In this document: in pieces, positions 23,501 to 33,335 of the stretch
Numbering within the stretch: position 1 is the first letter of the stretch
Layout: each line of letters begins with the position of its first letter
From: Psilocybe azurescens
Lineage: Eukaryota > Basidiomycota > Agaricomycetes > Agaricales > Agrocybaceae
Length of the DNA: 64,000 bases
Direction of reading: 5' to 3'
NCBI GenBank assembly: GCA_023853785.1
Contig: JAJIRX010000622.1
Coordinates: 682,001-746,000 of the forward strand
Translations under genes and position numbers: made by a program
Notes under the pieces: model-generated
The model's database searches: none
Told to the model about the DNA's origin: nothing
Seen by the model: the letters and a program-made list of their open reading frames with translations, nothing else

Positions 23501-24964
23501 ATCCTGGTATGTTTTTGTCTCACTATAGTGCTGTGTTTGTGAAGCTGACTGAAGACCGCAGCCTTTGATTTCTGTGAAAGCTGCCACAATCTTCCTCCAG
23601 CTCAGCACAGCGTTAAGAATCACACACACCGACATCCAGCCCTACTAGTCGCTCTTCGGTACTCTACCGTTCAGGACGAGAAATTTGCGTTAGAGGCCGA
23701 AATTGTTTTCGAACAGCTAGCACAGGAACTTAGTGCCCAAGATCGTTACGATTATGCAACCTCGTCTGAACATCTCAAGGACGGAGCAACGTTGAACGAA
23801 GCCTACGACGAAGACGATTTATTGGACAACGCTGCGAACGAATTTGAAGGCGGTTACAACGAGAATGACGACGGTGATGATGCAGATTCGGATGGCGCGT
23901 TAGAGAAGCGCAAGTACACAACTCCGGCAGGTACGGTTCTTAAATGTGGGAGCTGTGACGAAGCCATTCAAGTGGAATCCGAATTCTTCAAGTGTATTGG
24001 GCATTCGTGCATAAGTGCGTTCATACATTCGTTGTTCGTAACATAACTAATTGTTTTTAACGCAGGTCTCTACTTCTGCAAACATTGTGCCATGCACTAT
24101 CCACGGAAAGAAGCTCCTGAAGGCATCCACGAATGGTGGCATTCGCTTCTTTGCCTCCGTAAGGACCTTATTCTTGGACATTGGGACAACACGCCCATCA
24201 CCCAAGGTGGCGAAAGCGACGAGACTCGTGCAATCCAATCTCCAGACGATGTCATCCACGCCAGGATCGGAAAACTGGAAGATAAGCTGGACACGATCTA
24301 TACCAGCAATGCATCGCTTGAGGAGCGGGTGAAAGGTCTCGAGGCGAAGATAGACATCGTGGTGACGGGATTGCAGAAGCTGCTTGGTGGGCAATTGGCG
24401 CCGGCACCGGCGCCGCCAGGTGTCCCTGCAACCAGGCAGCTTCAAGGAGCCCCCTCTGGGCAATCTCACGAAGTATCATCCAGAGAAATTCAGGGCCCTA
24501 CATCCCGGCAGGTTCAAGCCCCCACGTCCAGGGCAATTCCAAACTACACTCACGCTCAAGACGTTGCGCCCAGCGAAGGTCCGGGTCTTCTTCAGCAGGT
24601 TCGCGACCATAGCTATCACGCGAGGGGTCAAGAGCAACAGCGTCAGGAGCAACAGGCATATCAAGAACAACGCGGATACGAGCCTGAAGACCAGGAAGAC
24701 CCCGAGCAGAATCAGGGCCATGACTATCACGCAAGGGGGCAGGAGCGTGGGATGTATTACGAACAACGTGGGTACGAACGTGAAGAGCCAGAAGAGCCTG
24801 AGCAGCCTGAAGAGCCAGAGGAGCCAGCGCAGCCAGAGTACGAACCGGAAGAGCTGGAAGAGCCAGAGTACGAACCGGAAGAGTCGGAAGAGCCAGAATG
24901 GCTTGGGCACGCGGCCGACGAATTTGCGCAGGAGGCGGAAGAGCCTGAGGATGACTACTATTGA
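20563..24964 (+). CDS. EF-hand and double zinc-finger protein, copy A (intact)
   Basis: Fourteen exons sum to 3675 nt, 1224 residues, with no frame correction: 20563-20749, 20808-20922, 20978-21132, 21189-21763, 21820-21846, 21897-22275, 22332-22409, 22476-22723, 22782-22938, 22995-23027, 23076-23364, 23427-23506, 23562-24014, 24066-24964. The N terminus (1-350) is helical, with RRENDARV...DMMRILL and SCGNSMDTYYKEARF, a pattern known to me from fungal STAND-type and related agaricomycete proteins. An EF-hand loop (DNDNSGFIRISE, about 445-456) should bind calcium. A first zinc module (about 748-795) has C-x2-C, C-x4-C, C-x2-C and a His cluster, like a ZZ finger. An acidic linker leads to a second module (about 900-950) with KCGSC, C-x4-C, CKHC and HEWWH. 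A Leu-heptad coiled coil (about 985-1030) precedes a low-complexity Glu/Pro tail with repeated EEPE/EPEYEPEE. Function unknown. Best reference for the other four copies. Confidence 0.88.
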
Positions 24965-25529
24965 ATCGCCCTCTCTCGCTCGCTACAAGATGTTTAGCAT
25001 CGTCATTTTTCGGCTTCTGCGAAGGTTAACAGTGATCATGGAATAAATAGGCTTGGATGTTCTGGAACGTAGATTCAAATTAAGTTTCTGGTTTGGACTC
25101 TTGGGATGGATCGACGCACGTCATCTTCCTTCCCTCCCCCTCGTTATCAAGGCGCTGTAGTTTTTACCTGTACACACATAAATATACACGAATATATCAA
25201 TTCATAGGACTTGTTATTTGAACCCGCATATACAGATTGGAGTCATCAGTGTTTCTACAACAACAAACTATGACAAGGATGTACAATGCATCAGTATGGG
25301 AGTATGGGTATAGACAAAGATAGACAGCAGTCGGGAGTCGGGGCTCGGCATGATATGAGGATGCGGTAATGCATGGATAATTGTGAAGGTGTGTACAAAT
25401 GAAAAGAGAGAGAAAATGTTAAAGATGGCGACTCGGAGCATGGATTAGAGATAAGGGTAGGATAGGAGATATCATGCATGTTGCGCAAGGGAGCCTGGGG
25501 CAAGGCGGTACTGGACACCCCAAGCACGG

Positions 25530-25715
25530 GAGAGCAGCATTTGAGATCGCGTTGACGAATTTCAGCTGAGTCGTCTATAAAGGCCAGGACGCGCACGAAG
25601 TCAGTCAATGAACAAACAGAAAGAAAAGAGAAACGCACGACAAACTTAATATCGCCGGTCATGCTATAGGTCTCTCAACGCTGGTCTCGTTCATCTCTGA
25701 CAGCACCCAGATCGT
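25530..25715 (-). pseudogene. Truncated remnant of the formin-like gene
   Basis: This stretch matches 33933-34149 of the formin-like gene, including the exon reading TTQLK-VNAIS, the adjoining intron and part of the preceding exon. It ends at the duplication joint (ATCGT followed by ACTCGAG). The terminal exon and 3' region, present in unit 2, are missing here. No coding function remains. It marks the duplication breakpoint inside the neighbouring gene. Confidence 0.82.
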
Positions 25716-26170
25716 ACTCGAGCAACTCACGGATAGGTCGCTACTTGACGAAAATAAACTGAAGGGGTTTACTTTGAGCTTCAACGGAGCTATATTAGAT
25801 ATGTGCACATCGCCCCAACTAGGTTCAAGAGTCAAGATGAGTCAAGACGGTAAGTACTAAGTAGAACCCTTCCAAGGGATCACGCCTATTACTTGAACTA
25901 GGTTCCTGGTTCAAGGTGCGCGACATTGCACTTCAAACTCCGCTTATGTGATACGGGTTCACAAGTGGCAGTTTCATCCCATCCTTTGATCGTCGCCGCT
26001 ACGTTCAGATTGTCTAAGTATCATCGTGCTATATAGATGGCCTCTGCATTGTCCTTTTCGGCTTGAATACATTACTCTTTTACATGACAATGGTCTGATC
26101 CCATTGACAAACATCAGCGTCCTCTGTTCGAATTCAATGTTCAACGACTATCAATTCTCCGAAAACTCTG

Positions 26171-26494
26171 ATGACTCAAGGAAACGGAGCAGCTGCTGGA
26201 GCGAACAGTGTTTCTAACCTTACTGACGCGCGTGGCAAACACGGGGCACCTATGTATATCCAGAGATTGAACCTCTGTCCAGCTTGTTATATTTGCGGCG
26301 AATGTGCTTCGCTAGCTACAAGCGTGCTACGGATCTCATCAGTGATATCACGCGCAGCTGTCTCTCCACCAGGATCTCGTCTTTTTGATCTAGTATACGG
26401 CTACAGAATCGAGTGGCTAGGGATAACTTGGAATCATTCAAGCGGGTCTTCTGGAAGCCTTGTTGTAGCCTTTTGTTTCAAATCCATTCTTTAG
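26171..26494 (+). CDS. Hypothetical frame in unit 2, counterpart of 18751-19073
   Basis: An open 107-codon frame with LCPACYICGEC (a possible C-x2-C...C-x2-C site), conserved in position between the two duplication units. There is no recognised family, and the unit 1 copy is broken, so a functional protein is doubtful. Confidence 0.25.
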   Translation: MTQGNGAAAGANSVSNLTDARGKHGAPMYIQRLNLCPACYICGECASLATSVLRISSVISRAAVSPPGSRLFDLVYGYRIEWLGITWNHSSGSSGSLVVAFCFKSIL

Positions 26495-27770
26495 TTGGAA
26501 ACCCAATTTTAACATTTCGCCGACATCTCTCCCGCAAGTGGTGTTTAAGGCAAACGGGAAATGATGCTCTTCTTGGTGACGTTTGGTATCCAGGTTTGTA
26601 CACTTGTCTGGGGAGCTGAAAATGGATACAAAATAGTCATGACCGCTATTTATACGAGCTGCATCTCGGGCAGAGACAGGCGCGAGGCGTTATAAACTTT
26701 TTGAACGCGGAAACGACGAAACGGCTGGGACGCTGTGCTACAACTTTCCATTACGTCGAAGGTGGTTGGCTGGGTCAATACGTTCGAAGAGAATAAGGAA
26801 GCAGAAGACTAGCTCCAGTGTCGATGAGCTCTGACCAACCTAGCATGGATAATCACGGCCTTCCTGGGCGTTTACTATAGAGCTCACCTCTACTTGGCAG
26901 ATATTATCGGAGACCACTGGGTGTACTCCGACCCAGACGGATCTCGAGGAATTCTTTTGGAGAGCCAAAGAAAGCATTCCCAGGAATCACGGGTACGATA
27001 ACCACAAGGCTTCTAGCTGAGCCGTTTTATTTCCCGGCTTGCGGTTTCTTGGGCTTCAGCATCACCCTTCAGAAGCCTTCAATCCGCGTAAGATGGGGTT
27101 TGGCGTGGACTTGTTAAGCATGCGGAAGATATGCGCAGCCATGGGAAGACTGCTACACATTATAGAAGGGCGCTTATATTTCGCAGGTTTCGTCATTGCT
27201 TTTGGGACGCGCCATGAGAAGGCCACTGCATCTAAAAAAAGACGCTTGCCAGTCGGAAAATTTGTCGTCGCTTTTGGATCTCTGTCTCCGAAAGCACGGG
27301 TAAGCAATTGCTTTCAAATAAACATGGTAAGATTATAAAATATATAACACTAAATACATCCACTGAAAACGGTTCTCTATTACATGTTCGCTTAGATTCA
27401 ATGAAACTTTATACAAATGATAAGTACAAAGTGTGATATCAAGGAATCTGCCTTGTGCTGTCAGGGACTCAGGACGGCAATATCGTGAATGAAAGCAATG
27501 TATGTATTTAGCCCGAGCACCGCAATGCACTTGGCGTATCTTTCGCTGACTTTTTCCCACTTCAATCGGAGAGGACCACCAAGAAGCAGTCGCTAATCAG
27601 GTCCGGGGTGAGATGATCATAAGTAAGGCGCTAAACGTGAGAAATAACTTGATTACAATCGTCACCATTGTTACGTTTCAAACTGAACACATTCCCTGAT
27701 GTAAGTTTCCTCGAAGTATTCCACACCACAGCTTCCTCCTCTGTTCCTTTATCCCTGGCTGCGAGTACAA

Positions 27771-27777
27771 TATAAAA
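27771..27777 (+). promoter_or_regulatory. TATA box of EF-hand/ZZ copy B
   Basis: TATAAAA lies about 90 bp upstream of the ATG at 27863, matching copy A. Confidence 0.65.
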
Positions 27778-27862
27778 TGGACATAGCGATATCGGAGGGT
27801 CGCTTCAACTGCAAGTCTCGACATCTCATTGAATCTCTACCCCTCACTATATCTGTCATATG

Positions 27863-30800
27863 ATGAGTACCGACGTTCGCAAGTCGGGCGCGCATGATGA
27901 AGCTCTCGCAAACGAATACAAGCAATGGCAGAAGGTGCACTCCAAGATGAAGGAATACCCCGCTTCGGATGGGTGTGATTATCTCAAGCACGCTAATAAC
28001 CTCTTGGTGTTGTTGGAATGCGTATCTGAGCTGCATCCAATCGCTAAAGGTGAGCGTTCACCAATTATTGACAAGCGAATGTAATCACTCAGTTCCAAAC
28101 ATTTCAGCGGTCGTCTTGAGCTTCAAGACGGCAGTGATGTTCGAACAGGATAGGCGGGAGAACGATGCACGTGTCACGGCTGTCTTTCTAGCCCAGACGG
28201 ATATGATGCGTATCTTGCTTGAGTATGCATGGTTTTATTCCAGCGTTTTTATTATAGCTTAATCTGCCTTTCATAGCGTTGATGATCTTGCCACGCGTCG
28301 TCAAAACCGATGTTTGGATGCAGAAAACCTCAGGTCCACCTCCAAACTTGGCCTCATCTTATCGGACATGGAGAAAGAAATCAAGTCTTGTGGGAATAGT
28401 ATGGATACTTACTACAAAGGAGGACGCCTCGGTGAGTAGATACAAGATACCATATATCCGTAGTTTGTTGCTTACTGTGAGTATCAGTGAAATTCTGGAA
28501 TGCTCAAGAATGGAAGAAGAGGATGTTGGGACATATCGCGCAGTTCAATGAGCAACGGGTTCGACTTCAACAAACGCTGCAAGTACAGATCGCGGTTGGA
28601 GTCGAGGATCTTGTGTTGAAGATGGATATTTTACTTTCCCACTTCTTCACTCCGAAATTCGACTGGGAAAAGGATCTCGACAAGGAAACGCGAAACTTGG
28701 GCCCTCCCAGCACCTGGATTAATGAATATGCTCTTCTTCAATCTTTAATTTTGATGACGAAGGATCCCGCCTTCTCCTTTACATATGCAGCAGGTAAATC
28801 GGCCGCCGAAAAAACCGAAGATACGGACAAGCCCGTCGAAAGCGAAAAAGACAAAGCGAAAATCGCTTTCGCCACTGATGCACAGCTCACCAAAGTGAAG
28901 AAAGAACTCGAATTGTCTCTGGATATCCTTTGTGAACGGAATAAGGATATGTTCGAGGTGAAACTGAGCTTCCATACTAAGCAACTCGAACAATCTATCG
29001 CAAATTCGGCTCAGCTGGTGATCAAATCCCTTCAAGGCCCATATGACCGCCTTGTCCATGAGGTTGGTATCTTCGTTTTTTGGTCAAATTATTTTCTGAT
29101 TTCTTGACTTTGCAGGACCTGCGTCACTTATGGAAAGAAATGGCGAGTTCACTTGTCACGCTAAACCATTCCCTGCTGATCGAATATCCCAGAACTGGAT
29201 TTTTTTGCGTCAAGGGCAAGCTCTTCGTCAGTGCTATATTCGAATTCTACCTTGATCGTTTCTCTGGCAAAAAATACGTCGACAAGACTGGGCCAGGGGC
29301 TGAAGGAGAGTACGGAGTTGATTCGGGTCTTGATGGGCAAACAGTTTCGAACTCTGGATCTGCTCCCAGGTTTAGCTTTCTCTCCAGGCTTGGAGCTGTC
29401 AATCACCCAGACTCGTGGACTTTGGAATATATCGCCTTGTGCGCAGATAACATCACTCAAGCTATCGACACCGACAACTCTGGATTTATTCGTATAAGCG
29501 AAGCAAATGCATTCTCGCAGGCGATTCCTAAGGGATGGAATTTGCCTCAATGGTGTGCATATTGTGCTGCAGGTGTGTACTTATTCTCGATTAAAAATTT
29601 TGAGATCACCTCGAACTGAGTTCTTCAGGATGGGCGTATGAGGCTCGTATCTACCGCACGCGTATCCGCAAGATGCTCACTACTCTGACCGAGATGCAAG
29701 TTAAAGGTATGAGTATCTTAGTCTCTCTCCTTCAAGTATATCTAAGCTTGCCTTCTGACGAATGTATTGTCCAGTTCTTGGGACTAACCGAAGCTTCCTC
29801 GTGGTCTTCTTGATGTGGTACTTTGACGCCTTATGTCATGCCTTTTCCCGCGAGCCAACTGGCCAGAGAACTCCGAATGCAACACAGGAGCTTCGTGATC
29901 TTGTCAAGCAAAAGGTTATTGAACAAGATAATCTGTATCGGGGATACCTTCAGTCTTTAAAATGGACATTGGAAGATGAGGCAACGGTTCACCTAATCTA
30001 TGGCGAAAAGGTTCCGGAAAAGGTGAGACACTACTATTGATCTCTCACCGCTCCTTTATTGAAGAGTATGCCCTGTGCTAGTACATTCTCCAATTTTGCA
30101 CTCTCGTGCTAGAGCAAACTCTCGCACTCGCCCATAAATGCAGTATAGTCACAGTAGATATACGGGAGTGGATCCGCCTGGATTCAGCATTCCAACTCAT
30201 GAGAAAGATCACAGTCAACCGAGTCGCGGAACTAAAAGGTGGGTTTCGCCTCTACAAAAATATTGTTATTCTTTCGGAATGTTGATGTCGTCCCTACTTC
30301 AGCGAAATTCAGTGACACCAAGTTCTCAGGAGAAGGTAATTTAAACATGCTAACTAAATATCCGACGAGTCTGATTTTTCTAGGCATTGGCACTTACTAC
30401 GGTGGAATGTGGACATACTTCGACATTTATGTTCCGTGGTCACCCCAAGAACTTGACGATGCCCTATCCGAGCAGTCCATCTACGACGCCTTTCCTGTAA
30501 CCCAGATTACCGCCACAAGCGCGTACTTGAAATATCCGTCATGGGAAGAGCATGTCAAGACCCTGAAGCGGTCGGATATTCCCCGTTTGATCCCAAATGC
30601 ATGGGATCCAGGGAACGAACCTTTGTACAACATAGACCGAGCTTACTGTCCGCAGTTCCCCAACGATAGGTAAGTTTCAACTTGGTTTCAACAAGAGATC
30701 TATCAGTCTTGTTTCGTCTCTCTCAACTGTCTTAATAACTCCAGGTGGTCCTGTGATCGATGCGGGAAAGCACCAACCGGAGAAAAGAACTACCGATGTC

Positions 30801-32163
30801 TCAGTTCGAGCTGCCGATATCCTGGTACGTTTTCATCACTCTATGCTGCTATATTTTTGAATCTGACTTAAGACCATAGCCTTTGATTTCTGTGAAAGCT
30901 GCCACAATCTTCCGCCAGCTCAGCACAGCGTTATGAATCACACACACCGACACCCAGCCCTACTAGTCGCTCTTCGGTACTCGACCGTTCAGGATGAGAA
31001 ATTCGCGTTTGAAGCCCAGGATGTGTTCGAAGAGCTATCACGAGAATTTGGTGCCCAAGTCCGTTCCGATTATACAACCTCAGTTGAACTAAGTAAGGAC
31101 GGAACCACGTTGGACAAAGTCTCTGACGAAGACGATGCATTGGACGAAGTCTCGACAAGATTTGAAGGCGGTTCCAACGAGAATGGCAACAGTGATGATG
31201 AAGATTCTTTGGATGGCACGATAGAGAAGCGCAAATACACACCTCTAGCTCGTACGGTTCTTAAATGTGGGAGCTGTGACGAAGCCATTCAAGTCGAATT
31301 TGAATTCTTCAAGTGTATTGGGCATTCGTGCATAAGTACGTCCATACTGACGTTTTTCGCATTCATTGTTCGCAATGTAACTGATTGATTTTGAACGCAG
31401 GTTTCTACATCTGCAGGCGTTGTGCCATGCACTACCCACGCAAAGAAACTCCTAAAGGCCACGAATGGTGGCACTCGCTTCTTGCCTCCGCAAGGACCTC
31501 ATACTTGGATACTGGGGCAGCACGCCCACCACGCAAGGTGGCGAAAGTGACGAGACCCGCGCAATCCAATCTCCGGAAGATGACATCGACGCTAAGATTA
31601 GAAAACAGCTGGACACGATCAACTCGACCCTCGAGGAGCGGGTGAAAAACCTCGAGGCCAAGATAGACTCTGTCGTGTCAGGATTGCAGAAGCTGCTTGG
31701 CGGGCAATTGGCACCGGCGCCGGCGGCTGACCCTGCAAACAGGCAACTTCAAGGTGCCAGCTCCGGACAATCCCACGAAGTGTCATCCAGAGAGCCAGAG
31801 GAGCCGGAAAAGTCAAAAGAGCCGGAAGAGCCAGCGCAGCCAGAGTACGAATTGGAAGGGCTGGAAGAGCCAGAATGGCTTGGGGACGCGGCCGATGAAT
31901 TTGCACGGAAGGTAGACCGGGAAGAGCTTAAGGATGACCAGGATGACCGAGACGAGCATGAGGATGACCGGGACGAGCGTGAGGATGACCGGAACAAGCG
32001 TGAGGGTGACCAGGACAAGCGTGAAGATGACCAGGACAAGCGTGAGGATAACCAGGATGAGCGTGAGGGTGACCAGGATGAGCGTGAGGATGACCAGGAT
32101 GAGCGTGAGGATGACCAGGATGAGCGTGAGGATGACCAGGATGAGCGTGAGGATGACTACTAG
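27863..32163 (+). CDS. EF-hand and double zinc-finger protein, copy B (one frame break, one retained intron)
   Basis: Close duplicate of copy A with the same exon plan and all landmarks: RRENDARV, SCGNSMDTYYK, EF-hand DTDNSGFIRISE, first zinc module (CDRCG...CESCH), second (KCGSC...CRRC, HEWWH). Two differences stand out. The 50-nt intron 5 of copy A has lost its donor (ATG|GTGAGT has become ATG|GCGAGT) and a T run after it is one longer (T7, 29200-29206), so the former intron reads open as 17 extra codons. In the last exon, CTTCTTTGCC of copy A is CTTCTTGCC here (31482-31483). Taken literally, the frame then runs to a stop at 31645; with one more T it continues through the coiled coil to 32163. 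The tail is a 7-residue DDQDERE repeat instead of copy A's Glu/Pro repeats. A second ATG sits directly upstream at 27860. Confidence 0.8.
31931..32160 (+). repeat. 21-bp tandem repeat in copy B, about 11 units
   Basis: The unit GATGACCAGGATGAGCGTGAG is repeated with a few substitutions, the last four units being nearly identical. It encodes DDQDERE heptads and keeps frame. Its antisense also stays open (GHPHA-type repeats), which is only a shadow. Confidence 0.92.
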
Positions 32164-33335
32164 TAAAACGCCCTCTCTCGCTCGCTACAGGATGTTTAGC
32201 ATCGTCAATTTTTCGGCTTCTACAAAGGTTGACAGTGATCATGGAACAAATATGCTTGGATTTTCTAGAACGTAGATTCAAATTGGGTTTTGGTTTGGAC
32301 TCCTGGGAGGGATCGACGCGCGTCAGCTGGTTATGTATGTCCTCCTTCCTCCCCTCGTTATCAAGGCGCTGTAGTTTTTACCTGTACACACGTAAATACA
32401 CACGAATATATCGATTTATAGGACTTGTTATTTGAATCCGCATATACGCATTCGAGTCATCGATGTTTCTACAACAACAAGTGGATCTATGACAAAGATG
32501 TACACTGCATAAGTATGTGGGTATGAGTATAGATAATATAAGACGAACAGCAGTTCGGCATGATATGAGGATGCGGTAACGCGTGGATAATTGTGAAGGT
32601 GTGCACATACAGATGAAAAAAAGGGAAAAAATGTGAAAGATGGCGACTCGGTGCATGGATTGGAGATAAGAGTAGGAGAGGAGAGGTCCGTGGATAGGGG
32701 CAAAAGCAGAGGCGGTCAGCTGTCCATGTCACGCGTATTGCGCAAGGGAGCCTCAAGGCGGTGCTGGACACCCCCAAACACAAGGGAGCAGATGGAGCAG
32801 ATGTATCATGGGGAAGAAAGGAAGCAATAAAAACAGGGAAGGAAAAAAGTGAAAACAAAAATGAAATTGGAAGAAAAGATCTAAGAAAACGTGAAGAAAA
32901 GCTAAAAAGGTAAACGAGATGGAAGCAATAAAAGAGGCTGGATGGTCGGGACCAGGTGTTGAAAGAATCTCGTGTGTTGTGTTGCAGAACTGAGAAAAGA
33001 TAAGAAAAAAAGAGAAGAATTTTCAATATATCGTTGTTTTCATATATGTGCATGTACAAAGGAAGAAAGAAAAAACAAAGAAACAAAAAGGTAGTGGTCA
33101 TAAGTTCAATAATATCATTTTCAGCGTCGAGCAGGAATTTGTGTACTGTAGTACCGTGTCAGATTTCGTTAAATATATAAAATACACCCCCGTTTCGTTC
33201 GTTCGGTCTCCTCTGCTGTACTGGGGGTAAGGAATTGCTGTGTTTCGTTTCGTTTCGTTTCGATATGATAAGCCCGCGACAAGGAACTCGTCGTTGTCGT
33301 GGAGCATCACCATCTTTATCTTTATCATGAATTCG
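32164..33335. other. 3' flanks of copy B and the formin-like gene
   Basis: Convergent 3' region, A/G-rich on the plus strand (32580-33100), with a short TTTCG repeat near 33243-33262. No gene is supported. The plus- and minus-strand open frames here look like composition effects. Confidence 0.5.
33243..33262. repeat. (TTTCG) microsatellite
   Basis: Four tandem TTTCG units lie just beyond the 3' end of the formin-like gene. Confidence 0.8.

Larger units (their letters stand above)
18293..25715 (+). repeat. Tandem segmental duplication, unit 1
   Basis: Sequence from ACTCGAG at 18293 onward aligns along its length with unit 2, which starts with the same word at 25716. The unit holds about 2.2 kb of upstream DNA, EF-hand/ZZ gene copy A, its 3' flank and a 185-bp remnant of the formin-like gene. 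Identity is high in exons and moderate in the flanks. Unit 1 carries about 90 bp near 20170-20255 that unit 2 lacks, and has lost about 1.15 kb near 25530. Confidence 0.85.
24965..27862. other. Spacer between copies A and B
   Basis: It contains the 3' flank of copy A, the formin remnant (25530-25715), the duplication joint at 25715/25716 and the duplicated upstream region of copy B. No intact gene is seen. Confidence 0.55.

Noticed and set aside
29143..29192. Reading the copy B segment as an ordinary GC-AG intron
   Set aside because: Splicing it would shift the frame because of the T7 run, whereas retention keeps the frame open. It is kept as a testable alternative in the finding.
31931..32160. 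CRISPR-like array
   Set aside because: Direct repeats have no unique spacers, are in frame with a protein, and the organism is a fungus.
31928..32281. Minus-strand frame with GHPHA repeats
   Set aside because: It is the antisense of the 21-bp tandem repeat that encodes DDQDERE in copy B.
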